A DNA stretch of 64,000 bases from Bradyrhizobium cajani (GTDB lineage: Bacteria; Pseudomonadota; Alphaproteobacteria; Rhizobiales; Xanthobacteraceae): positions 62,001-126,000 of the forward strand of contig NZ_WQNE01000023.1 of NCBI RefSeq assembly GCF_009759665.1. The letters are read 5' to 3'. Positions 8,441 through 16,931 of this stretch are shown here, piece by piece. The translations under genes and the position numbers were made by a program. Each line of letters begins with the position of its first letter. Position 1 is the first letter of the stretch. The notes under the pieces were generated by a model. It saw nothing but the letters and a program-made list of their open reading frames with translations, searched no databases and was not told where the DNA came from.

Positions 8441-9421
8441 ATGAACATTGCCGTCCTCCCCAATTCGCCCGAGACCGCGCCGCAAATCATCGATCCGCTC
8501 GATCATCTCGCCGACAAGCTGTTCCACCCCATGGGCTCGGACGGGGTTTACGCCCGCACCGCACTCTACGAGGACGTGGTCGAGCGTCTTGCCGCGCTGA
8601 TCACCCGACACCGCGAGGCCGGTACCGAGGTGATGCGCTTCCCGCCGGTGATGAGCCGTAGCCAGCTGGAGAAATCCGGCTATCTCAAGAGCTTCCCGAA
8701 CCTGCTCGGCTGCGTCTGCGGCCTGCACGGCACCGAACGCGAGATCAACGCCGCGGTGAGCCGCTTCGATGCCGGCGGCGACTGGACCACCTCGCTCTCG
8801 CCCGCCGACCTCGTGCTGTCGCCCGCCGCCTGCTATCCCGTCTATCCGATCGCGGCGAGCCGCGGACAATTGCCGAAGGGCGGCCTGCGTTTCGACGTTG
8901 CTGCGGACTGCTTCCGCCGCGAACCGTCGAAACACCTCGACCGTTTGCAATCGTTCCGCATGCGCGAATATGTCTGCATCGGTAGCCCCGACGACGTCGC
9001 CGATTTCCGCGAGCGCTGGATGGTGCGCGCGCAGGCGATCGCCCGCGACCTCGGCCTCACCTTCCGCGTCGACTATGCCAGCGATCCGTTCTTCGGCCGC
9101 GTCGGCCAGATGAAGGCGGTGAGCCAGAAGCAGCAGCAGCTCAAGTTCGAGCTCCTGATTCCGCTGCGCTCCGAAGAGCAGCCGACCGCCTGCATGAGCT
9201 TCAACTATCACCGCGAGCATTTCGGCACGACCTGGGGCATCCAGGACGCCAATGGCGAGCCGGCGCACACCGGCTGTGTCGCCTTCGGCATGGACCGTTT
9301 GGCCGTCGCCATGTTCCACACCCACGGCACTGATATCGCCGCCTGGCCCGCCAAGGTGCGGGAGATCATGGGCCTGCAGCCGCAAGTCGCGGCCGATGCC
9401 CATGGCGAAGGCTGGCGCTAG
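8441..9421 (+). CDS. Amino acid:[carrier protein] ligase, seryl-tRNA-synthetase-like
   Basis: A 326-residue class II aminoacyl-tRNA-synthetase-like catalytic core without the tRNA-binding coiled-coil arm of SerRS. Motif 2 is FRRE (158-161) followed by RLQSFRMREYV. Motif 3 is AFGMDRLAVA with Arg286. The three probable zinc ligands of atypical SerRS are present: Cys131, Glu176 and Cys279. This combination marks the carrier-protein ligases first described from Bradyrhizobium, which make aminoacyl-adenylate and load the amino acid (small ones such as glycine or alanine) on the phosphopantetheine of a separate carrier instead of tRNA. The start is ATG at 8441, 40 bp after the dehydrogenase stop; an in-frame upstream start would overlap that gene and lacks support. 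Confidence 0.93.
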   Translation: MNIAVLPNSPETAPQIIDPLDHLADKLFHPMGSDGVYARTALYEDVVERLAALITRHREAGTEVMRFPPVMSRSQLEKSGYLKSFPNLLGCVCGLHGTEREINAAVSRFDAGGDWTTSLSPADLVLSPAACYPVYPIAASRGQLPKGGLRFDVAADCFRREPSKHLDRLQSFRMREYVCIGSPDDVADFRERWMVRAQAIARDLGLTFRVDYASDPFFGRVGQMKAVSQKQQQLKFELLIPLRSEEQPTACMSFNYHREHFGTTWGIQDANGEPAHTGCVAFGMDRLAVAMFHTHGTDIAAWPAKVREIMGLQPQVAADAHGEGWR

Positions 9422-9462
9422 CAGAACTCACGAGGCCTGCCATTTCCACGGGTAAGACGAGC

Positions 9463-10338
9463 GTGATCCACACCAAGGTCCGATGCCGCGAGATCACCGA
9501 GTCCGACGTCGAGAAGGTCGCGGACCTGCTGACGCGCGGCTTCGTCGGGCGTTCGCGCGAATACTGGATCCAGGGCCTGCGCCGGCAGGCCTTCCGGTCC
9601 GTGCCGGAAGGCTATCCGCGCTTCGGCTACATGCTTGACGATGACGGCACGCCGGTCGGCGTGCTGCTGCTGATCTACACTTCGCGCAAGGACGGCGAAG
9701 AGACCGCCATCCAGTGCAACCTGTCGAGCTGGTATGTCGATCCGGCCTACCGCAACTATGCCCCGCTGCTCACCAAGATCGCGCAGCGGCACAAGGACGT
9801 TACCTACCTCAACATCAGCCCGGCGCCGTGGACCTGGCCGATCATCGAGACGCAGGGTTTCCGCGCCTACTGCCATGGCATCTTCTTCTCGGTGCCGGCG
9901 CTGGCGCGGGCCCCGCGCTGGAGCAAGATCGAGGTCATCTCGCAGCACGCCAAGACCATCGAGGGGCTTTCCGACGCCGAGACCGAGCTGCTGACGCGAC
10001 ATGCGCGCTACAACTGCCTCAGCCTGGTCTGCCGCACCCCGCAGGGGACATTCCCTTTCATCCTGCAACCGGTGCGCATCCGCCGCGGCTTCATTGCACC
10101 GCCCGCGATGAAGCTGATCTATTGCCGCAGCGCCGCCGAATACGCCGCATGCGCAGGCCGCATCGGCCGGCTGCTGCTGCGCCTCGGCAAGATCTCGGTG
10201 GCGGTCGATTCCAATGGCCCCATTCCCGGTCTGGTCGGTATTTATACCGAGCGACGAGGCCGCAAATATTTCAAGGGCCCGCACCGGCCCCAGCTCGCCG
10301 ACCTCACCGACACTGAGCTGGTGCTGTACGGGCCGTAG
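9463..10338 (+). CDS. GNAT-like acyltransferase, third gene of the carrier-protein operon
   Basis: A 291-residue protein with a GTG start, 41 bp after the ligase stop. The N-terminal half (about 1-150) resembles a GNAT acetyltransferase: MIHTKVRCREITESDVEKVADLL, a central strand (VGVLLLIY), and SSWYVDPAYRNYAPLLTKIA in the position of the acyl-donor pantetheine loop. Residues 160-291 form a second part I do not recognise (VRIRRGFIAPPAMKLIYCRSAAEY; KISVAVDSNGPIPGLVGIYTERRGRKYFKG). With the ligase and carrier protein next to it, it could move the carrier-bound amino acid to an acceptor. This is inference; no substrate is evident. Confidence 0.75.
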   Translation: MIHTKVRCREITESDVEKVADLLTRGFVGRSREYWIQGLRRQAFRSVPEGYPRFGYMLDDDGTPVGVLLLIYTSRKDGEETAIQCNLSSWYVDPAYRNYAPLLTKIAQRHKDVTYLNISPAPWTWPIIETQGFRAYCHGIFFSVPALARAPRWSKIEVISQHAKTIEGLSDAETELLTRHARYNCLSLVCRTPQGTFPFILQPVRIRRGFIAPPAMKLIYCRSAAEYAACAGRIGRLLLRLGKISVAVDSNGPIPGLVGIYTERRGRKYFKGPHRPQLADLTDTELVLYGP

Positions 10339-10347
10339 GCCCCACTT

Positions 10348-10434
10348 GTAGCCCGGATGGCGCGCAGCGAAATCCGGGATCAGTCTATCCGGATGCAGCG
10401 GCCCCGGATTGCGCTGCGCTCCATCCGGGCTACA
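10348..10434. repeat. Palindromic repeat, GTAGCCCGGATGG family
   Basis: It starts gtagcccggatggcgcgcag and ends ctccatccgggctac, a near-perfect inverted repeat of about 13 bp enclosing gaaatccggg and ccccggattgc inner arms. It begins 9 bp after the GNAT stop. I see only this copy of the family in the window. Confidence 0.85.
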
Positions 10435-10617
10435 GGAGTCTCGGCCAACTCTGGCTTGCAGGCTCTTCCGCATTCGCGTGTTGGCCCACACCTCTCTTCA
10501 TCGCCGGTCACCCTCCGTAAACTACTGCGCTTAAGGGAATTTTCCGGCCTCTTCGCTACCCTCGGCGACTGAATTACGTTGCGTTAAGTCTGTTGCCCGC
10601 CGAGACCTGCCGACCCC

Positions 10618-13485
10618 ATGACGTCGACCCTCGACAACGAGCTTGGTGCGCGCCGCGAGCAGGGCAAGCAGCCCCTGGTCGCGCTGAGCCAGCTTGCGCT
10701 CGACCACATGGAGCAGGGCGTCTGTGTCTACGATGCCGACAACCGGATCGTGCTGGTGAACCAGCGCTACCTCACGCTGTTCGACATGTCGGCCGAGATC
10801 GTGCGGGTCGGCACGAGCTATCGCAAGGTGCTTGCGCATAGTGCGAGCCGCGGCAACTTTCCGGAAAACGAGCTCGACGCGCTGTATTCAACGCGGATCG
10901 CGCAAATCGCAGCGGGCAAGCCGTTCCGCACCGAGCAACGTCTGGCGAGCGGCCTCGTCATGGCGCTCGAGCTGAAGCCGCTCCCCGGCGGCGGCTGGAT
11001 GACGATCTGCGACGACGTCAGCCGCCTCGCCCGGCTCGAGGCGGAATTGCATGTGCAGACCGAACGCAGCCAGCACGCGCTCGCCAACATGTCGCACGGC
11101 CTCATCATGTATGACGCCGACAGCCGCGTCGTCGTCTGCAACGAGCGGTTCCTGCGCCTCTACAACCTCGACCCCGAAATCGTGAAGCCGGGCGCCGCGC
11201 ACAGCACCGCCATCGAGCATTGGCTCTCGCGCGGCAACCTGCCGGGCATGTCGGGCGACGAATTTCACGGGAGCCGGCTCGAAGACGTACGCGCCAGGAA
11301 GGCGAAGACCCTGCTGGTGATGCGCTATGATGGTCGGATGGTGCAGGCGGTCTCCCGCTTCCTGCCCGACGGCGGCTGGGTGACGGTGCACGAAGACGTC
11401 ACCGAACGGCTGCAATACGAGGAGACGCTGCGGCAGCAGAACTTCATGCTCGATGCCGCGCTGGAGAACATGGCGCACGGGCTCGCATTCTACGACAGCG
11501 ACATGCGCCTGCGCGTCTGCAATACCACCTACCGCACGATCTACCGGCTGTCGCAGGAGGAAACCAGGCCCGGCACGCATCTCGCCGAGCTGATCGAGCG
11601 CTCGATGGCGAACGGGGCGTTCGCTTCGGAATACACCCCGCAGCAGATCCTGGAAGCCGCTCGCGTCCGCATCGCCAACCGCGACTGCTCGCCGATGCGC
11701 CGGAGCATGTCGAACGACACCGTGATCTCGGTGCGTTATTGCGCGCTAGCCGAGGGCGGCTTCGTCGCCACCTACGAGGACGTTACCGAGCACGAGCGTG
11801 CGGTCGAGGAACTGAGCGAGCAGTATCGGCGCTTCGACGCAGCGCTGAACAACATGAGCCAGGGCCTGTGCATGCTCGATTCGAGCCTGCGCGTCATCGT
11901 CTGCAACCGCCGCTACATCGAGATGTACGGCCTGTCGCCGGACATCGTGAAGCCCGGTGTCTCGATGCGCGAGATCATGGAGCACAGCTGCGAGCTCGGC
12001 ATCCATCCGAACACGACCGGTGCCAAGCTTTATGCCGACTACGTCGAGAGGCTGCGCGAGGGCGAGCACACGCTGCACCGCCACTTGAGCGACGGCCGCA
12101 TCATCAAGCTCAATCACAAGCGGATGGAGCACGGCGGCTGGGTCGTCACCTATGAGGACGTCACCGAACGCCACAAAGCCCAGGCCCGCGTCGCGCACAT
12201 GGCGCGGCACGATTCGCTCACCGACCTGCCCAACCGCACGCTGTTCCGCGAGAAGATGGGCGAGGGGCTGAACCAGGTGGCGATCGCCGGCGGCGCCATG
12301 GCCGTGCTGTGCTTCGACCTCGACAATTTCAAGACCGTCAACGACCGGCTCGGTCACGCCGCCGGCGACCGGCTGCTGCGTTGGGTCGCGGCGCGGCTGA
12401 AGGAGAATGTCGGCGAGCACGACACCGTCGCGCGACTCGGCGGCGACGAGTTCGCCGTTCTCCAGCGCGGACCGCAGCCGCAGTCGGCCGAAAAGCTCGC
12501 ACGCCGCCTGGTCGAGATCATCGGCCATCCGCCGCCGCTGGAAAGCCAGTCGATCCATGTCGGCGTCTCCGTCGGCATCGCGATCGCGCCCGATCACGGG
12601 CTCGATGCCGACGAGCTGATGAAATGCGCCGACCTCGCGCTGTACCAGGCCAAGGCCAAGGGACGCGGCGCCTATCAGCTGTTCGAGCCCGAGATGGAGG
12701 AGGAGGCGCGCAGCCGGCATGCGCTGGAGCACGATCTGCGCGGCGCACTGGAGGCACGGGAATTCCACCTGGTGTTCCAGCCGCAGGTGCGGCTCGATTC
12801 GTCCGAGCTCACCGGCTTCGAGGCGCTGCTGCGCTGGAAACATCCCTCGCGCGGCTTCGTCTCGCCGGCCGAATTCATTCCGATCGCAGAGGAGACCGGG
12901 CTGATCGTCCCGATCGGCGAATGGGTGCTGCGCAGCGCCTGTGCGACCGCCGTGTCCTGGCCCGACGTCACCGTCGCGGTGAACCTTTCGCCGGTGCAGT
13001 TCCGCGCGCGCGGATTGGTGGCAATGGTCACGAGCGCGCTGGCGGAAGCCGGCCTGCCGCCGCAGCGGCTCGAGCTCGAGGTCACCGAGACGGCGCTGCT
13101 CGACGACAGCGAGGCGACGATCGAGATCCTGCACCAGCTCCGCGCGCTCGGCGTGCGGGTCAGCCTCGACGATTTCGGCGTCGGCTATTCCTCGCTGAGT
13201 TATTTGCGCAAGTTTCCGTTCGACCGCATCAAGATCGACCGCTCTTTCGTCGGCACGCTCGGCGACAGCCCGGAGAGCGTCGCCATCGTCCGCACCATCG
13301 CCAGCCTCGGCTCCGTGCTCGGCGTCGAGACCACGGCGGAGGGCGTGGAGACCGAGGAGCAACTCGACTTCGTCCGCGAATGCGGCTGTACGGCCGTGCA
13401 GGGCTATTATTTCGGCAAGCCGTGCCCCGCAGCGGAGGTCGGCCATGCCATCGAGACGCTGAGCGCAGTCCGGCGCGTGGCGTAG
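10618..13485 (+). CDS. PAS-GGDEF-EAL protein (cyclic di-GMP turnover)
   Basis: A 955-residue cytoplasmic protein. Four PAS-like modules of about 125 residues follow each other, each with a core like HGLxxYDxDxRxxVCNxRF and ending in GGWVTVHEDVTER or similar. A GGDEF domain follows with intact GGDEF at 608-612 (RLGGDEFAVL), then an EAL domain with intact EAL at 735-737 (FEALLRWKHP), LSLDDFGVGYSSL and TTAEGVET. Both diguanylate cyclase and phosphodiesterase activity are therefore possible. No membrane segment is seen. The ATG start has only a weak ribosome binding site. It stands alone and the signal sensed is unknown. Confidence 0.95.
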   Translation: MTSTLDNELGARREQGKQPLVALSQLALDHMEQGVCVYDADNRIVLVNQRYLTLFDMSAEIVRVGTSYRKVLAHSASRGNFPENELDALYSTRIAQIAAGKPFRTEQRLASGLVMALELKPLPGGGWMTICDDVSRLARLEAELHVQTERSQHALANMSHGLIMYDADSRVVVCNERFLRLYNLDPEIVKPGAAHSTAIEHWLSRGNLPGMSGDEFHGSRLEDVRARKAKTLLVMRYDGRMVQAVSRFLPDGGWVTVHEDVTERLQYEETLRQQNFMLDAALENMAHGLAFYDSDMRLRVCNTTYRTIYRLSQEETRPGTHLAELIERSMANGAFASEYTPQQILEAARVRIANRDCSPMRRSMSNDTVISVRYCALAEGGFVATYEDVTEHERAVEELSEQYRRFDAALNNMSQGLCMLDSSLRVIVCNRRYIEMYGLSPDIVKPGVSMREIMEHSCELGIHPNTTGAKLYADYVERLREGEHTLHRHLSDGRIIKLNHKRMEHGGWVVTYEDVTERHKAQARVAHMARHDSLTDLPNRTLFREKMGEGLNQVAIAGGAMAVLCFDLDNFKTVNDRLGHAAGDRLLRWVAARLKENVGEHDTVARLGGDEFAVLQRGPQPQSAEKLARRLVEIIGHPPPLESQSIHVGVSVGIAIAPDHGLDADELMKCADLALYQAKAKGRGAYQLFEPEMEEEARSRHALEHDLRGALEAREFHLVFQPQVRLDSSELTGFEALLRWKHPSRGFVSPAEFIPIAEETGLIVPIGEWVLRSACATAVSWPDVTVAVNLSPVQFRARGLVAMVTSALAEAGLPPQRLELEVTETALLDDSEATIEILHQLRALGVRVSLDDFGVGYSSLSYLRKFPFDRIKIDRSFVGTLGDSPESVAIVRTIASLGSVLGVETTAEGVETEEQLDFVRECGCTAVQGYYFGKPCPAAEVGHAIETLSAVRRVA

Positions 13486-13688
13486 CGGCCTCGCCCGCTC
13501 AAATTCCGTATCTCGGCACGCCTCCAAACGACCAATTGTCGCATGGATCGTTTCCGGCGGAATTGCCGTTTGGCGCTTCCCTGACGCACGCGCAATGGCG
13601 CTTTTCTTCTCTCGTGATTTCGGGAACAATCGCCGAGAACAACGAGAAACGGCGGCCCGAACGAGGCCGCTGCGAGGGAGGCGTTACG

Positions 13689-14666
13689 ATGTCGCGATAC
13701 GGGCTGAAGACGGTTGCCTTTGCCGCCATGCATGCGGTGATGGGCGCATTGCTCTCGACTGCCGCCGGTGCGCAGGACTATCCTACCAAACCCATCACGC
13801 TGATCGTCCCATGGCCCGCCGGCGGATCGACCGATATCTCGATGCGCGCCATCGCCGACAGCGCCTCGAAAGTGCTGGGGCAGCCGATCGTGATCGACAA
13901 CAAGGCCGGCGGCGGCGGCACGGTGGGACCCGCGACCATGGCCGCGGCCGCGAAGCCGGACGGCTACACCATCTCGCAGATTCCGATCACCGTCTTCCGC
14001 CTGCCCCTGATGCAGGAGGTGTCGTGGGATCCGGCCAAGGATTTCACCTACATCGTCCATCTCACCGGCTACACCTTCGGCGTCACCACCAACGCGGAGT
14101 CGCAGTTCAAGAGCTGGAAGGACGTGGTGGAGTTTGCCAAGGCGAACCCGGGCAAGGTGACCTACGCAACGCCGGGCACCGGCACCTCGCTGCATATCGG
14201 CATGGAGCAGATCGCCGCGATGTCCGGCATCAAGCTGACGCAGGTGCCGTTCAAGGGCGGCGCGGAGACCAATGCCGCAGTGCTGGGACAGCACACCATG
14301 CTTCAGGCCGATTCCACAGGATGGCGGCCGCTGGTTGACGCCGGCAAGCTGCGGCTCTTGATGGTGTGGACCGGCGCACGCTCGCCGAACTATCCCGATG
14401 TGCCGACGCTGAAGGAACTCGGCTATCCCATGGTTTATGATTCCCCGTTCGGCATCGCGGGGCCGAAGGGGATGGATCCGAAAATCGTCGCCAAGCTGCA
14501 CGATGCCTTCAAGAAGGCCGTCGAGGACCCGGCTGTCGTGGCAACGCTCGCCAAATACGACATGGTGCCGAACTACAAGAACACCGAGGACTACAGGAAG
14601 TTCGTCGTCGAGGTCACGGAGTCCGAGCGCAAAGTCATCGACACGCTCGGACTTGCGAAGAAGTAG
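13689..14666 (+). CDS. tctC: Tripartite tricarboxylate transporter substrate-binding protein
   Basis: A 325-residue periplasmic binding protein of the TctC/Bug family. The signal peptide ends about residue 28 (AAGAQDYP). Typical motifs follow: KPITLIVPWPAGGSTDISMRAIA, VIDNKAGGGGTVG, PGKVTYATPGTGTSLHIGME and VPFKGGAETNAAVLGQH. The ATG at 13689 has a GGGAGG box 8 bp upstream; the open frame continues far upstream only because of high GC. It is the first gene of tctCBA. The ligand is likely a carboxylate, but Bug proteins vary and it cannot be read. Confidence 0.94.
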   Translation: MSRYGLKTVAFAAMHAVMGALLSTAAGAQDYPTKPITLIVPWPAGGSTDISMRAIADSASKVLGQPIVIDNKAGGGGTVGPATMAAAAKPDGYTISQIPITVFRLPLMQEVSWDPAKDFTYIVHLTGYTFGVTTNAESQFKSWKDVVEFAKANPGKVTYATPGTGTSLHIGMEQIAAMSGIKLTQVPFKGGAETNAAVLGQHTMLQADSTGWRPLVDAGKLRLLMVWTGARSPNYPDVPTLKELGYPMVYDSPFGIAGPKGMDPKIVAKLHDAFKKAVEDPAVVATLAKYDMVPNYKNTEDYRKFVVEVTESERKVIDTLGLAKK

Positions 14667-14703
14667 ACCGGCGAGGAACGACTTGAGCTACCGTAAACAT
14701 CGG

Positions 14704-14812
14704 CGTCATCCTGAGGTGCGAGCCGCACTTGCGGTTCGCCTCGAAGGATGGACACGGGCACCGTCGCCCTTCGAGGGCCGCTGAAGAAGCGGCCGCCTCA
14801 GGGTGACGATGG
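14704..14812. repeat. Palindromic repeat, CGTCATCCTGAGG family, inside tct operon
   Basis: The ends are cgtcatcctgaggtgcgagc and gcctcagggtgacg. Inner arms are gcgagccgcacttgcggttcgc and cgagggccgctgaagaagcggcc; the latter forms a strong hairpin around tgaag. It separates tctC from tctB and could set their relative expression by pausing or mRNA processing (inference). Confidence 0.75.
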
Positions 14813-14828
14813 TCTAGAGGCGCTTCAT

Positions 14829-15314
14829 ATGAACAATCCAACCAACGTCAAACTTCGCCTCGGCAACTCCGAACTCTGGGGCGGGCTGATTGGGCTCGCG
14901 CTCGGCGGCTTCGTGATCTGGTCGGGCCTTAAACTGAAGCTCGGCACCATCAACGATCCCGGCTCCGGCTACGTGCTGTTCTACACGGGCATCTTGATGT
15001 GCGTGTTCGCAGGCTCCATCATCATCTCGGCCATCACCGAGGGCGGGCCGACGCTGGCCTCGCGATGGGAAAACGCACGCTGGAGCAAGCCGCTTCTCGT
15101 CATCGCCTGCCTCGTCGCATTCTCTTTCGCCCTGGAGCCGCTGGGGTTTCTGTTGTCGTCGATCCCGCTGATGCTGCTGCTGTTACGGCTGATCGATCCC
15201 GTGCGCTGGACGCTGGCCATTCCGATCGCCGTGCTGGTGCCATCAGGCATGTGGTGGGTGCTCAAGCGCCTGTTGTTGATTCAACTGCCCTCCGGCCTGC
15301 TCGGGATCGGCTGA
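14829..15314 (+). CDS. tctB: Tripartite tricarboxylate transporter small membrane subunit
   Basis: A 161-residue integral membrane protein with about four transmembrane helices (LWGGLIGLALGGFVIWSGL; FYTGILMCVFAGSIIIS; PLLVIACLVAFSFAL; WTLAIPIAVLVPSGMWWVL) and the FFLSSIPLMLLLL-like segment of TctB (GFLLSSIPLMLLLLRLID). The ATG start at 14829 comes 17 bp after the repeat. Its stop is 4 bp before the tctA start, so the two are translated together. It forms the membrane complex with TctA. Confidence 0.9.
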   Translation: MNNPTNVKLRLGNSELWGGLIGLALGGFVIWSGLKLKLGTINDPGSGYVLFYTGILMCVFAGSIIISAITEGGPTLASRWENARWSKPLLVIACLVAFSFALEPLGFLLSSIPLMLLLLRLIDPVRWTLAIPIAVLVPSGMWWVLKRLLLIQLPSGLLGIG

Positions 15315-15318
15315 TCGC

Positions 15319-16827
15319 ATGGATACGCTCGCCAATGTCGCGCACGGGTTCGGCGTCGCGCTGACCGGGATCAACCTGCTCTACTGCTTCATCGGCGTCT
15401 TCATAGGCACGCTGGTCGGCGTGCTGCCGGGCATCGGGCCGATCTCGGCGATGTCGCTGCTGCTGCCCGTGACGCTCTCGGGCACGCCGGAATCCGGCAT
15501 CATCATGATGGCCGGCATCTATTACGGCTCGATGTATGGCGGCTCGACCACCTCGATCCTGGTCAACATTCCCGGCGAAGCCGCCTCCGTCGTCACCTGC
15601 ATCGACGGTCACCAGATGGCGAAGCGGGGCCGCGCCGGCCCCGCGCTCGGCATCTCCGCCTTCGGCTCCTTCATCGCCGGCACCTTTGCGCTGGTCGCGC
15701 TGATGCTGGTGGCGCCTCGGCTTGCCAGCATCGCCATCGCGTTCGGCCCGGCCGAGTATTTCAGCCTGATGGTGCTTGGCCTCGTCGTGCTCACCTTCCT
15801 CACCCAGGGCTCGATGCCGAAGGCGCTGTTGATGGCGTGCATCGGCGTCGTGCTCGGATTGATCGGGCTCGACAGCATCACGGCGCAGCCGCGTCTGACC
15901 TTCGGTCGCATGGAGCTGATCGACGGCATCGGCCTCGTGCCCGTCGTGATGGGCCTGTTCGGCGTCGCCGAGGTGCTGCTCAACACCGAGCAGGCGATCA
16001 AGCGCGACATCATCAACGCCAGGATCACGCAGCTCCTGCCCAACAAGGCCGATTGGCAGGCAAGCGCCGGTCCGGTGGCGCGCGGCACCCTGCTCGGCTT
16101 CCTGCTCGGCATTCTGCCGGGCGGCGGCGCGGTGGTCGCCTCCTTTGCGTCCTATGCGCTGGAGAAGCGGCTGTCGAAAACGCCGGAGCGTTTCGGCCAT
16201 GGCGCGATCGAGGGCGTCGCAGGCCCCGAATCCGCCAACAACGCGGCGGCGGGGGGTGCCTTCATCCCGCTGATGACCCTGGGCATCCCGCCGAACGTGG
16301 TGATGGCGCTGCTGTTAGGGGCCTTCGTCATCCACGGCCTGCAACCGGGACCGCTGCTGATCACGCAAAACCCCGGCCTGTTCTGGGGCATCGTCGCCAG
16401 CATGTATATCGGCAACGTCATGCTGCTAATCCTCAATTTGCCGATGATCGGCATGTGGGTGCAGCTCCTGAAGCTGCCCTACAACATCCTGTTTCCCCTG
16501 ATCATCCTGTTCACGATCCTGGGCGTCTACTGCTCGAGCAACAACGTGTTCGACGTTTATGTGATGATCGCGTTCGGGATCATCGGCTATTTCATGCGCA
16601 AGCTCGGCTATGAGCCGGCGCCGCTGGTGCTCGCCTTCGTGCTCGGACCGATGCTGGAGAACAACCTGCGCAAATCGCTGATCCTGTCGCAGGGCGATCT
16701 CTGGACCTTCGTGCAGCGTCCGATCTCGGCGGCGTGCCTTTCGTTGGCGCTGGTGCTGCTGGTCGCACCGCTGTTGCCCGCGCTGCGCAAGAAGCGCGAG
16801 CTGGTGGCGCTGGACGAGGGCGCGTGA
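15319..16827 (+). CDS. tctA: Tripartite tricarboxylate transporter large permease
   Basis: A 502-residue permease with 11-12 hydrophobic segments. TctA signatures are clear: GVLPGIGPISAMSLLLPVT, GIYYGSMYGGSTTSILVNIPGEAASVVTCIDG, GILPGGGAVVASFASYALEKR, EGVAGPESANNAAAGGAFIPLMTLGIP and the C-terminal GYEPAPLVLAFVLGPMLE. It imports the TctC-bound substrate across the inner membrane using an ion gradient. It is the last gene of tctCBA. A TctDE two-component system, which controls tct operons in some bacteria, is not visible here. Confidence 0.95.
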   Translation: MDTLANVAHGFGVALTGINLLYCFIGVFIGTLVGVLPGIGPISAMSLLLPVTLSGTPESGIIMMAGIYYGSMYGGSTTSILVNIPGEAASVVTCIDGHQMAKRGRAGPALGISAFGSFIAGTFALVALMLVAPRLASIAIAFGPAEYFSLMVLGLVVLTFLTQGSMPKALLMACIGVVLGLIGLDSITAQPRLTFGRMELIDGIGLVPVVMGLFGVAEVLLNTEQAIKRDIINARITQLLPNKADWQASAGPVARGTLLGFLLGILPGGGAVVASFASYALEKRLSKTPERFGHGAIEGVAGPESANNAAAGGAFIPLMTLGIPPNVVMALLLGAFVIHGLQPGPLLITQNPGLFWGIVASMYIGNVMLLILNLPMIGMWVQLLKLPYNILFPLIILFTILGVYCSSNNVFDVYVMIAFGIIGYFMRKLGYEPAPLVLAFVLGPMLENNLRKSLILSQGDLWTFVQRPISAACLSLALVLLVAPLLPALRKKRELVALDEGA

Positions 16828-16833
16828 AGGTCT

Positions 16834-16927
16834 TGTAGGGTGGGCAAAGCGAAGCGTGCCCACCCTTCGCGCCGCATTGTTGGAGAGATGGTGGACACGG
16901 CGCAAGTGCGCCTTTGCCCACCCCACA
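16834..16927. repeat. Palindromic repeat, TGTAGGGTGGGCAAAG family
   Basis: The ends are tgtagggtgggcaaagcgaa and gcctttgcccaccccaca, an inverted repeat of about 15 bp. Inner arms are gcgtgcccaccc and ggtggacacggcgcaagtgc. It lies between tctA and the convergent EAL gene. A related but diverged element is at 63744-63858. Confidence 0.85.
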
Positions 16928-16931
16928 AACC

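Noticed and set aside
11746..13629. Long minus-strand frame opposite the GGDEF-EAL gene
   Set aside because: Mirror of the coding strand with no family-like motifs.
12309..13688. Plus-strand open frame continuing upstream of tctC through the GGDEF-EAL gene
   Set aside because: Arg/Ala-rich shadow in another frame of the real gene; tctC has its own ribosome binding site and signal peptide at 13689.
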